Below, piece after piece: positions 1-10,400 of a stretch of DNA of 64,000 bases. The DNA comes from Bolinopsis microptera (Eukaryota > Ctenophora > Tentaculata > Lobata > Bolinopsidae), in NCBI RefSeq assembly GCF_026151205.1, contig NC_087074.1, positions 7,247,726-7,311,725 on the forward strand, written 5' to 3'. Every line of letters starts with the position of its first letter. Position 1 is the first letter of the stretch. The notes under the pieces are model-generated. The model had not been told where the DNA came from and ran no database searches. It worked only from the letters and a program-made list of their open reading frames with translations. The translations under genes and the position numbers were made by a program.

Positions 1-86
1 CCTCCTCCTCCTCCTCCTCCTCCTCCTCCTCCTCCTCCTCCTCCTCCTCCTCCTCCTCCTCCTCCTCCTCCTCCTCCTCCTCCTCT
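1..86. repeat. (CCT)n microsatellite
   Basis: Uninterrupted CCT trinucleotide run starting at the window edge. It merges into a polypyrimidine tract ending in CAG at 88-90, so on the plus strand it could act as the tract of a 3' splice site. Its full length is unknown because it runs off the window. Confidence 0.98.
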
Positions 87-90
87 TCAG

Positions 91-351
91 GGTGTTTCGA
101 GACTCGTGTCCAAATTTAAAAGGAGGAAGATGTCAAGAGAAACGTTGACGGCACCATTCGGCATTCGGCCCGAGGGTTTACGATACACTGCCTACACAAA
201 GTGCCTACACAACCTTCTTACAAATGTGCTCTTTAAGGTTTTGTGGCAAGGGGAGGAAATATGTTTTGCCATCATGTGTAGTGAAACGAATCAGAAATTT
301 CTACCCATCCCCGACCGGAAAATACAGAGACTTCTTACCGGGAACAATTAA
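91..351 (+). CDS. possible terminal exon of an unrecognised plus-strand gene (partial)
   Basis: After the acceptor-like tract (CCT run then TTCAG at 86-90) there is an open frame of 86 codons ending at TAA 349-351. It starts with GVSRLVSKFKRRK and has a basic cluster (KFKRRK) early on. Composition looks protein-like, but I recognise no domain. If real, it is the last exon of a gene that enters from the left and converges on the minus-strand gene at 1081-2147. A chance ORF is possible: no upstream exon is visible and no polyadenylation signal was identified. Confidence 0.3.
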   Translation, partial: GVSRLVSKFKRRKMSRETLTAPFGIRPEGLRYTAYTKCLHNLLTNVLFKVLWQGEEICFAIMCSETNQKFLPIPDRKIQRLLTGNN

Positions 352-1000
352 CTCGCGGATTTAGTGCGTTTTAATGGATGTTTTATGGTTTTAAAGTCTG
401 TTTTTTGTCAAATACCGATGTAAAACTTTCTCATACAATTGTTCAATAATAATTTAACGATCCAAACGTTACAAAAATGAAATATTGAGCATTCTAACGA
501 ACGGAAAAAAGAAGGCAAACAACACATAACCACTGTACTGAGAGGGAACAACATTCCAAACTAGGAACGTTCTGCGTGCAGCGATAAATTTAGTGCGTGT
601 GATATCTCCATTTATGTGGAAGCTAGAAATTCCGTTCTTTGATCATATTAGAGTATGCGAGGCCTAGGTTAACGTAAGTGGCATCACAAAATCTTTGCCA
701 AAAGTGAAAAACTCATTTACGTCATCCTTTAATTGCATCATGTAATAGAATTGAGCATAAAAAGATTAAAAGATAATATTTATAAATGTTTTTTAACGCT
801 CCTTATCAAATGCTCAATATCCAGTTCTAAGATGTTTGTAGTAATGTAGGAAATGTACAACGTACGTAGGTACTTTATAGCAAAAGTATAACTTGGAACT
901 TGTACGGAACCACGCTTTAAGTTTCATAATGCAGGAACCTTATCCAAAAATATCATAGTCACCGGGATAAAATGTGAACGTGTAAAACTATCTGCAGGTT
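352..1000. other. AT-rich stretch without recognised gene
   Basis: AT-rich sequence between the possible plus-strand terminal exon and the minus-strand gene. I see no convincing exon. If the minus-strand gene continues past its fourth exon, its next exon should lie here or beyond the window edge. Confidence 0.5.
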
Positions 1001-1080
1001 TTAACAGTGGTAATTACTAATTACTAAAATTAAATTACAAAAATTAGTATAATGAAATGTGCAGTGTGTCTTCCACTCAC

Positions 1081-1223
1081 GGTAAGTATTAAAGACGTCA
1101 CGTTGTAACTCAGTGCCCCCTAACTTCAGCAGCTCCCTTGTCTGTGAGGGCTGCTTCTCCCTCAGCATCTCCACACACGAGGTAACACTTCCGTCAGCTT
1201 TAACTCTCGCTATATTCCCACAC
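1081..1223 (-). CDS. unrecognised minus-strand gene, exon 4 (last visible)
   Basis: The exon enters in phase 2 after a CTGCCAG acceptor and encodes the WCGNIARVKADGS and VEMLREKQPSQTRELLKLG segments. It ends in phase 1 at a good donor (ACC then GTGAGT) whose GT complements 1079-1080. If this donor is ignored, the frame reads on to a TAA at 1001-1003, so this could also be the terminal exon in some transcripts. No family is recognised. Confidence 0.6.
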
Positions 1224-1371
1224 CTGGCAGATCAGAGGTAGCCAAATAATATGTTGGAATATATAAAGTATTATATAACTTTGAGTTGCAATTATAATCA
1301 TCAGATTGGCAGCAAAGTATTCATATTTTTCCTCTCTCTCTCTACCCAGAACAAATGATTATTTCACTAAC

Positions 1372-1477
1372 CAGAGAGCTATTTTCCCGTTTAGTTCCCG
1401 ATCAACAGAGAAGTGTTTGGCTACTTTGATCTCCTCAGCATGGTCCACTTTACCACTCCAGTCTTCCTCACTTGGAC
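1372..1477 (-). CDS. unrecognised minus-strand gene, exon 3
   Basis: Acceptor ATAACTCAG, then a phase-1 entry. Encodes the GPSEEDWSGKVDHAEE and IKVAKHFSVDRELNGKIAL segments and leaves in phase 2 at a GTTAGT donor. The phase matches the flanking exons. Acidic-to-mixed composition, no recognised domain. Confidence 0.65.
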
Positions 1478-1631
1478 CTGAGTTATGAGAGGTTATGATC
1501 AGTTAGTTTAAACCAGTTAGATTAAATCAGGAACTAATGGCTCTAGTTTAAATACTTTCAACACTACTATATAATATAACAAATAATTTGAGATCATGAA
1601 TTAGATAATTAGCAGACTAGTATTAACTAAC

Positions 1632-1880
1632 CTTGTTCACTAACATCACCCTTGTCAGATAGAGTGTCCAGACTGCGTTCCAGAGAAGGTACAGAGTTAT
1701 CCTCAGCATCAAGACACACAGCGTCCAACAATCTGTTATCAAGCTCATGGATTATCAGGGACTCAGTCACTATCGTGTTCCTTATTACTGTACTATCTAC
1801 ACTGTCTGTAATATTGTAATTTACAGGGATGTGAAAATGTGTGTTCTTGATAGATTGTCCAACTGTCCTGTTTTTCATGA
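1632..1880 (-). CDS. unrecognised minus-strand gene, exon 2
   Basis: Acceptor TTATTAG, phase-1 entry and phase-1 exit at GTTAGT. Encodes about 83 residues, including the HFHIPVNYNITDSVDSTV and LDNRLLDAVCLDAEDNSV segments. Rich in Asp, Ser and Val, with no Cys-pair or helix-rich motif I can assign to a family. Confidence 0.65.
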
Positions 1881-2026
1881 CTAATAATGTATGATAAAAT
1901 GAGGCAAAGTAAGGTAAGATGGCTGCTGTGTTTACAATTTACATGCCCATTATCATGTTGAAGTAACAATATACAAGTTTTAGAGAGGTGTACTTTAAAT
2001 GATGAAATGGTGAAAACATGATTTAC

Positions 2027-2147
2027 CATCAAGTTTGAGGCTGGATTGAAGGGAGTTCGGGGCAGAGGGGAGTGTTCCCCAACAGTTGATATCCTGAACA
2101 CTGATAGTCTCATCAGGAGTACCTAAAGGTTCACGTCTACTCTCCAT
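2027..2147 (-). CDS. unrecognised minus-strand gene, exon 1 with start codon
   Basis: The ATG complements 2145-2147 and opens MESRREPLGTPDETISVQD. The exon leaves in phase 1 at GTAAAT (GT complements 2025-2026). Together with exons at 1632-1880, 1372-1477 and 1081-1223 it gives about 206 residues with every phase agreeing, which is the main evidence that this is a real gene. I see no signal peptide, membrane segment or known domain, so I assign no function. It is transcribed away from the CUT gene starting at 4028, leaving a 1.9-kb divergent interval that holds a tRNA gene. Confidence 0.65.
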
Positions 2148-2626
2148 CACTCTGTCTCACCTTCACTGTGCATTACACTGAGCCAAGTCAGACATTACTT
2201 GACCTAGGTTATATACATGACCTAGGATGGATATTTAATAGGTCGTAGGGTTAACGAGAATTTTTATAAGATGTTAAGTCTTATGTAATATGTATGCTTC
2301 ATCCAGCAATTTGAAATCAAGTCCGAAAAGAGAACAAGACTTTTCAGCAGTTGTCAAGAATTATGGGGGATTCAGAGATGCAAATTTCACAGAGGAATTC
2401 TACTGTAGAAATGAAGCAAACCTGATCGCTTTAAAAGCAACAATATTTCCGTCTTACTAAATTTTCGTTTTTCACTAAAACAGAGAAATCTACTCATCAG
2501 TGTGGAAAATGGCATTTTGAAATAACGCTTACGAGATCCCTCATTCGGTCTTCCATTCAATCGATCGATGATAACGCCGCACATGTGGTTTAAAATCTAG
2601 GTCATGCCCGCCCCGTTCAACCTACA

Positions 2627-2699
2627 GCCGAAATAGCTCAGTTGGGAGAGCGTTAGACTGAAGTTCTAAATGTCCCTGGTTCGATCCCGGGTTTCGGCA
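2627..2699 (+). tRNA. tRNA-Phe (anticodon GAA)
   Basis: A complete cloverleaf of 73 nt. The acceptor stem GCCGAAA pairs with TTTCGGC at 2692-2698, with discriminator A at 2699. The A-box region is TAGCTCAGTTGGGAG. The anticodon stem TTAGA/TCTAA encloses loop CTGAAGT with anticodon GAA. The T arm is CCTGG-TTCGATC-CCGGG, which also forms the B box. There is no intron. The last anticodon-loop base is T where A is usual, a small oddity that does not break pairing. The gene should be transcribed by RNA polymerase III from its internal promoter. Confidence 0.95.
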
Positions 2700-4027
2700 A
2701 GCTTTTGTCCAAAAATATATTGGTTTTGTTGACCAGGACGATATAATTAATGATTATACCACTCACAACTGATTGACTGGCTGATATTCAGAATTAACAA
2801 AATGCTGCTCAAAGTGAACAAATTGCAGTTCATTTCATAAAATTACTTAAAATGAGTAAAAGAGATCTGAGATCTCCATTCAGTTCACTCTTGGTGACAT
2901 GTTACCACTTCGGAATATTTTCCTGTTTAAAGAGGTGACGATGAACTGCATTTGTGCACAACTCCTGATGGCTTAGTTCATTCCATCACTGAGGTAAACG
3001 ACTTTGAAAAGATCGTGAAACGTTCATTCCGAAAGAATTTCACATTCATTCTTAAATGGAGAATGGAGGATCCGACAACCCGTATATCAATAACAAAATA
3101 AATCCGTAAACTAACTGATGATTAAAAGTAACCTAGTCCAAGGCGGGATCTGAAACAAATCTTTAATGAATAAGGAAATGAAAATACTTTAGCGTTGAGC
3201 GATAGCGCTCGATTCACGCGCGCTCGATTATTTCTGGCATAAAAATTGCGCGGCGTAAAATACACGAAATTACAAATAGGAATGGGAAATGAAATTGTCG
3301 ATTTCATTTTTAATCCTATCCGTCCTACAACATTTTTGTTTTAAGAATATAATAAAAAAATTTCTGTACGAAAAGTAATATTCCAGTCTAATATGTAGCA
3401 AATTTTTAATATACTGTTGTGCAAGTTGTAAAAGTAATATTGTATTAAATAAATAAATTGTCAAGACCCTATACAAAGTTGCTACAATAATTTTATTCCG
3501 CGTCACTAGTTCATTCAAAATTTAAATAAACAATATCTATATCAGTTTGCTATGCATAGCTTATGCTAATTGCTATCAAGACATAAATATGTCCTATCAT
3601 ACACAATTATGTTTTATATTGAATGACATCCATGATCGGATTACATAAAAATAGTTAAATACAAGACTTTCAAATGGTTTCATACATTCTAGAGTGTTGG
3701 ATTTTATAAATAAAGATCTTGATGCACGAAATAGTGAAGTAAAGATTTCAAAAGTATATGAAGTGCACTATCGATGATTGATAATACATTAAAATAAACG
3801 TAACTAATATATATATATATATATATATATAATGTAATGTCCTCATATATGATATATGTCGACGAAACTTCCATGCGCGCCGCGCATTCAAATTCTGACC
3901 CTTCGATCAAACGAGCTATTCAGATTTACTCCGCAAACCAAAAGCACGCGCTAGTCTTAAATAGTCCTAACTAATTACGCCAACCAATTGCCAGGGTTGC
4001 TTGAACGATAAGGTTGTTTGACATCTC
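2700..4027. other. divergent intergenic region and 5' flank of the CUT gene
   Basis: AT-rich sequence between the tRNA gene and the CUT gene start. It contains an (AT)n run at about 3807-3830. A TGA lies in frame two codons before the ATG at 4028, so that ATG is the first in its frame. I could not identify a clear TATA box or initiator. Confidence 0.6.
3807..3830. repeat. (AT)n microsatellite
   Basis: About 12 uninterrupted AT dinucleotides, roughly 200 bp upstream of the CUT gene start codon. Confidence 0.95.
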
Positions 4028-4427
4028 ATGGTTTTTTCCCAATCAACTCTGATCCGCTCTTCCAAAACGTCTCCTATTACGGGTTATGAAAAGTTCCAGA
4101 AAGGTATATTCGACGTGTCTGAGTTGAAGTCTACCTTTTATATGCATTCTCCTGACAAGTCTTCTCCAGAGAAATCGGAAAGATCGTCACCAAGCTACAG
4201 CAACGGAAACACTCTAAAACACAGCAGCGAAAGCAAAAGCAGCTCAACCCAGCCGCCCAAAGTAGAGAGCAAGTCCCCGAGTTCGACCTCTACTTCTGTC
4301 GAGAACGGTTCACCCCGAAGCTCCTCCAACCCGCTCCAGAACTTCGTACCTAGATTTGCATTCGGCGGCGAGGAAGTCTCTGATTTTTCACCGGTTTCTT
4401 CATTTCCAGAATTCAACCTTCCCTCAG
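4028..4427 (+). CDS. CUT gene exon 1: start codon and Ser/Pro-rich N-terminus
   Basis: Encodes residues 1-133, starting MVFSQSTLIRSS, and leaves in phase 1 at CAG|GTTTGA. Low-complexity Ser/Thr/Pro/Lys composition, typical of a disordered transcription-factor N-terminus. Its exit phase matches the CUT1 exon at 8386. If the donor is ignored the frame stops five codons later (TAA 4442-4444). Confidence 0.8.
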
Positions 4428-7400
4428 GTTTGACACTGTCATAAGTTTTCTCTTGTTTTAATAGCACTTGTTCTGGTAATTCAGAATACGTGTTTTGGTA
4501 GCACTTGTTTCCAGTTCTGGGGTGTTTGTCGCACTTTATTAACCACCGTATCACGTAAGAGATATTTCAAACCCTCTATATCAGTGCCCATACTTTACAA
4601 TATTCTATCCCAACTTAAACGTATGTTTCAAAATGTGTCGTGTTACGTAGGAAACCAAATATAAGTAGAGCGACGGCTGGGAGCGTTTAAATAACCCCTC
4701 AATATCATTAAGCAGCAACCTGCAACAATTATGTTTGCTGAATCTATAGCTTCCTTGTAGACAACTGGTTTACTGGCCTGCATATATCGCCTGTTTGGGA
4801 TATTCCTCCTTTTAGCTCGCATTCTCAATGATTTATTGGCTCAGTTCATAGAATTAGAAAACCTCTTTTTATTATGTTTCGACTCAAAGTTATTATCAGA
4901 TAGTTTTCAATAATATTACCTATTTCTAATTTTGAGAGTGTTTCCGGTTCCCGTCGTTTTTCAAAGAATACGAATATAAGTGGCCTATTTTACTAGTTAT
5001 CGTTTAGTTTAACATTTTGCTCAACATCGAAAACATCTTTAAAGTGAAGTTATCACGGGATTCTCAATCTTCCAAACTTTCAAGCTTTCTATTGATAAAT
5101 TTAATTTAAGGCAATATTTGAGGGCAAACTATAGCTTATTCCCACTAAATGAGTATGTCACGTAAGCAATATTTTATAACTTTCTCCCCAAGTACCAAGT
5201 TAAATTAACAGTTGGTTTGCACTGGTAAGTGCACTGAACTTCTTTGACTTTCTCTGCGATCTGATTATTATTTCCCAATTTTGAAGTAGCCTTTTCATTT
5301 GTGTTTTTCAACATTGCAACTTTTTAGCTGTTTTATATTTACCATCCCAATCCGGTATAATCGTACACTGTTTTCAGCTTCTCAACTAAAATCACGCTAC
5401 TATGGCATCTGTCCCCACATCGCTAGCACTTTCTGTTCGAAGATTTCAAATTCTCTTTGTTTTTGTCCCAGATTTCGTTGATTCTTTTATTATACCGGCT
5501 ATTGTTAAAGTTAGTCACGTGTCATAGATTTTACGATTTTACGAGCATCACCATGACAACCATTCTTCACATCCTTTGTTGAAAATCGTGAAATGTCTGC
5601 CAAAATCGAGCTCTAAAATTTTCAGTGAGATTGTTTTATTACCGAAAACTTTAGATTTATAGTTAGCCCCTTTCAAGTCTCACTCTATCTATTTCAGTCT
5701 TTGTCTATCTTGCTCAACCCAAAAATTTCTCTGATTTTTCGAACAGGTTAAAATCAATTTGACATTTAAAAAATCCGAAATCCAGTTTTTACATTCGCCA
5801 GTAGTGATTGCTTTGTATGCGACAGGAAACATCGCTGGATCTGCACACGGCTGTCTACCGTTACCATGACAACTATAATACTAGACCCTCATCATGTTGT
5901 CTTATCTATCAGACTGTTAAAGTCTGATGACAACTATAATATTTGATAGATTCAGGGCAAAAAGCCAGCGTTATCAGCCCCCAATGGTGGTTAACTTCCC
6001 CGGGTGCATGCTGTTTAAAATTTGAAGTCCTAGTAGTAGCTGCCTGACAATGATTTTAGTGGTAAGAGAATAGTTGCTATCTGTAGCTGTTCCGTCCGTT
6101 ATCTGTAGCAGCTGAAAGGACAGTCGTTATTCAGGGTACTCATGTCAGATAAGAGCAGTTACCATGGCAACTAGACTATTATACATGTCAGATAAGCGCG
6201 GCCCCTTCTATTCATAGTTCCTATTTAATAGACAGTGCACCCGTACTATATACTAGTATATATATATCTCCCCTCAGTCTAGTTACCGTGACAACCCATA
6301 CACCCTTGACATAGGTAATTATCCTTCTGACTGCCTCAATTGCTCCACCGGGACGCTCTCGCTCTTATTCAAGAAGCCTCCCAAATGCCGCCATGCCAAG
6401 GGGGTATTAATTCGAAAATCACAGCAGTTACAATTATCAATTGACTCGCAATTAGCGGCCATTAGCGCCTGGTGAGTAGGGCGCTGTTGGGAGGTTTACT
6501 CCCAGTTTACTAGCTCCTCAACAAATCATCTTATCTTAGTGTTACATCTCGCTGCGTTTGTTATCTGCCTTTGTATCTCTTCTTAAGAGCTGTTTTCTCA
6601 GCTCGCTGGTTTTCCGGCCTTGTCGAGGTTTGGATTTCGGTTCGGTTCGTTTCGTTGGGTTTTCATTCGAGGCGTTTGGACGGTAGTAGCTTGGTAGTCT
6701 AGTTGTCATGGTAACTGTAGACTTGTTCGATAGACCGTACAAATAGTTGCAATTAGTTCACAAAGAGAAGGGTCTAGACGCCACAAGTACTCGAGCTCAC
6801 TCAACTGTGAAGGACGCGTTGTCATGGCAACAACTAATTGGTGCCTTTTGTTTTAGTTGCCCGGTTTCTGTAGTACTGCTGCTTTTCAGAAAACTTACTA
6901 CTGATTCCCCCTCTAGACCTGATAGCCTTGTCAAATCTGGACTGAGCACTTTACCATTCCAGTGCACTTAGCACGCGTTACTCGCCATTACTCGCCACTG
7001 CTACTCTCGCACTTCTAGTTGTGGTTTTCTAACTCGCTCTAAGACCTGACTTTATCTATACCTTTATTCGACACTACTACCTTTTACTTATAAGATGTGG
7101 TGCCCTGATCAATACTATTGTTTGGGCTGAATTTTGGATTTGTATTTCAATTTATCTAAATTATTTTTCATGCTCAATTTCATATCCTACTCAAAATTAT
7201 TTGATTTGTGGTATTCCAAATTCCACCCTCCAGTCCAGGGTTTAAAATTGGTTTAAATTCTAAATGCAAACATTCAAAAAGAATCTGTTTAGTTCACATT
7301 TTGCATCTTTTAGTTTTAGGAAGAATCGGCTGATCCAAAATTTACCATTTCCTTTAAAAACATGTTCCAAAGAAATCTTCAGAACAAGAATGTGCTGTGT

Positions 7401-10400
7401 GTTTTTAAAAGATATTTTGCCAATGAGCAGTCCATTAAGCCTCTATTACGTGATACCCTTTTAACTTTAAAAACCTCCACACTCTGGTCTCTGTTTGTGT
7501 GCGGCTATAAGTACCTCTTGAAGGGGTCTTTGTCAATGAGTAATGTGTTTTTTCACCGTAAACTGTAGACATATTATGATAGATCGATCTAACTCCACTT
7601 TTTAAAGCTTGTCATTTTATTTTACTTGTGTTTTTACTCGTGTGAGTTTGGCAGTATATTTATTTTTCTCAGTTGAAAACTTTTCCTGAAGTTAGAGAGA
7701 AAGTTGGCGAGGTATAAAACCAGGCAGTGATTAATCAGTTAGTAATAAAGTCATTGTTCTGGTTATACCACTCTTTTCACCCTCTGGGTCAATCCGCACC
7801 AAATAACCGCTATTCTAAAGAAACAAACTTATTACTGCCGCAATATCTGCTCTGTTTCCATGGTTACAGCTGAAATTGTGGCAGTGTTTGGTCTAAACCA
7901 TTGACACTAGCCGTTCAGTAACTTTCCCTGCCATTCGAAAACAGCACACGACACTACCACGTGACACTGTTTCCTGGCTTGTTATTGGTTGAAAGGGATG
8001 AGCAACACCCCATAATAGATGATGTGTCTAGACCCACCAACACTCTTGTAGGACTTCACTAAGTTGGAATATTGATTTGGGAAGGGAGCGTGTTGTTCCT
8101 CTTATTATAGAGCTGATCATCTCTTTATTCCATTATCTCCTCCTTCTCTTCCTTAGTCTCTTCATTATCAGCTCCTCTGTGTTTAAATACGTGTTAATAG
8201 ACAAATACTAATAGTTTTATCTGACATTTTTATGAACATAGATAATTTGGGCATTTTAAAAAGAGTAGTTTAAAAGTGTTTAAATCATTTCAATCAACAG
8301 CTATCGGTTTCACGGACACATGGATGAAGTCTTATATACATTTGTGGTTACATGAATAATATCTAACATGTTACCATGGTTACAGGGGATGATCTAGATA
8401 CGATATCGATAGTAAATTCTCTGAAGCAGAGGATGAAATACGAAGGATTGTCTCAGACGAAAGTAGCGAGATCTCTTGGTAAAGGACAAGCGACAGTTTC
8501 CCAGATTTTAAACGTGAGTTCCCATCTCTTTACATAGTAGCCTGTTGGAATTGGCCCCTGAGATGGATAAATAGTAATATCAGTTCCATTCAGTGAAATC
8601 AGAGGCCGATTTGATCAGACAAACCTTTATTATATAAATATTTAATCTCTGTCTATTTCAACTTTAATTATGATTAACTGCTTAACAGCTTCTTAGATTT
8701 GTGTATTATTTACCGATATTTGGGTAACTTAGATTTACTTAAACTTAAATTTACAACATTTACTATCAACTGCGGCTTACCATTTAACCACAAATAATGG
8801 TACAAGTATGCAGCACTATTTATAACTAATAATTTAGGTTAGCATAGATTACAATTGCGGTATTATTATTTATTAAATGTGAGGTATGTGGCGTGGTATC
8901 CATCTGTTTAAGAAATATTCCTGTCACCTAACAACCAGACCCCTGAAATCGTGAATAAAACTCCGGTAAAATGAAAATTGCATATGGTTTATGCATACTT
9001 CTCTCGGCGACCCGACATGCTTGCATAAATTAGAATAATTCATTGGAGCGTATAATTCAGCGTATGAATTGACGTTAGCTAGCTAGCGGGTGGGTCACGT
9101 GACCGGCGTTATAACACCCCCCTTACAATAATAGCATGTCTCTCCCTCACCAACTCTGAACTTTGTAAGTTTCCCTCTAATTCCTGCCTCCCCCTCTGAT
9201 TTACAAGCACGCAAGCACAATGTGAACTATTTTGCCTTTAACTTCTCGCTCTCTCTCTCCACCTCCTCACCAAGTGTCAAATATCGCACCTATAACGCTC
9301 CCGCCAATCAGACAGCCGGATTGGAGTCACGTGGTGTCACGTGAGCGCCCACGTGCACAGTCTCCCCTATAGAAACTGTAAACAGTTGATATTTGGCAAG
9401 TGAGGGGCTGTTCGAGTTGTGCTGATCAATCGTAAGCATAACGTATCACTTGACAACGCGTATAGGAGTCATCCTGCCTCCTCGTCCTCTTCTTCTGCTA
9501 TAGTGTTATCGGTGTAGCAGCTCTACATGTTACACTACTTCTAGTTTACTTTTAGATTCCGCGCTCTTATTTCTCGTTATTGTTATTTTCACTGTCTGGG
9601 TTCCTCTCACTTTGCTTCCCTCGTATCTACTTTCTCTTGCCAGGTTCGTTTTTAGCTCTCAGCTCTTCAAACATTTGTTGTTTACTCGCACATATAATTA
9701 TACGGCTAACTTGTTTGTTCGATCCATATCTTTTTCATATGAAAAACAGAGGCGATGATATCTTACCAGTTATCGATATTATAATATGGAAAATAGTGCT
9801 GTAAATGTGAGAATATCAGTTCTATTCCCGTTCTATTGGTTTGACTAGTTTTGAACACTTCTCATTTTCTCACTTTCCTTCTAGTTATGTGTTTGCGACG
9901 ACAGAGTTTTAAGTTCTAATTTAAAATTACAATCGTATCTTTGTAAGCTTGCAAAACTCTCCGTTCAATAACCCAGCCCACACGTTTCCATGGTAACCAC
10001 ATAATCACGTGACGTTGTCATGGGTACAATGGCAGCAGCTCTAAACCACAGATATCCTTCATAACAATCAGATAGATAAACAGATAGTCTGAGTATTTAG
10101 ATATTTAGTTAGTAAAAGTGTACTGTATTGTTACTCTTACCACAGTTTTACTAAAACATAGTAATTCTCACCAATATTTGTGAAAATACCCAAAACCATG
10201 AGACTATTTGTTAATACTCCGCCTACACGCTAGTGAATAAAATTTCACTAATCGCACTTTATAGGGTAAAGATTTTTCAGTAAAAGTTAAGAAAACATTG
10301 AGATTTAATTGAAGTTTTATCAATAGCTGAACAACGCCCCAGTTAAGTTAAGTGCAAATTTCGGTCCATTTTTACAGTAAATAAAACACATTCCGTTTTA

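Noticed and set aside
4195-4554. 119-codon minus-strand ORF
   Set aside because: It is the antisense shadow of CUT gene exon 1.
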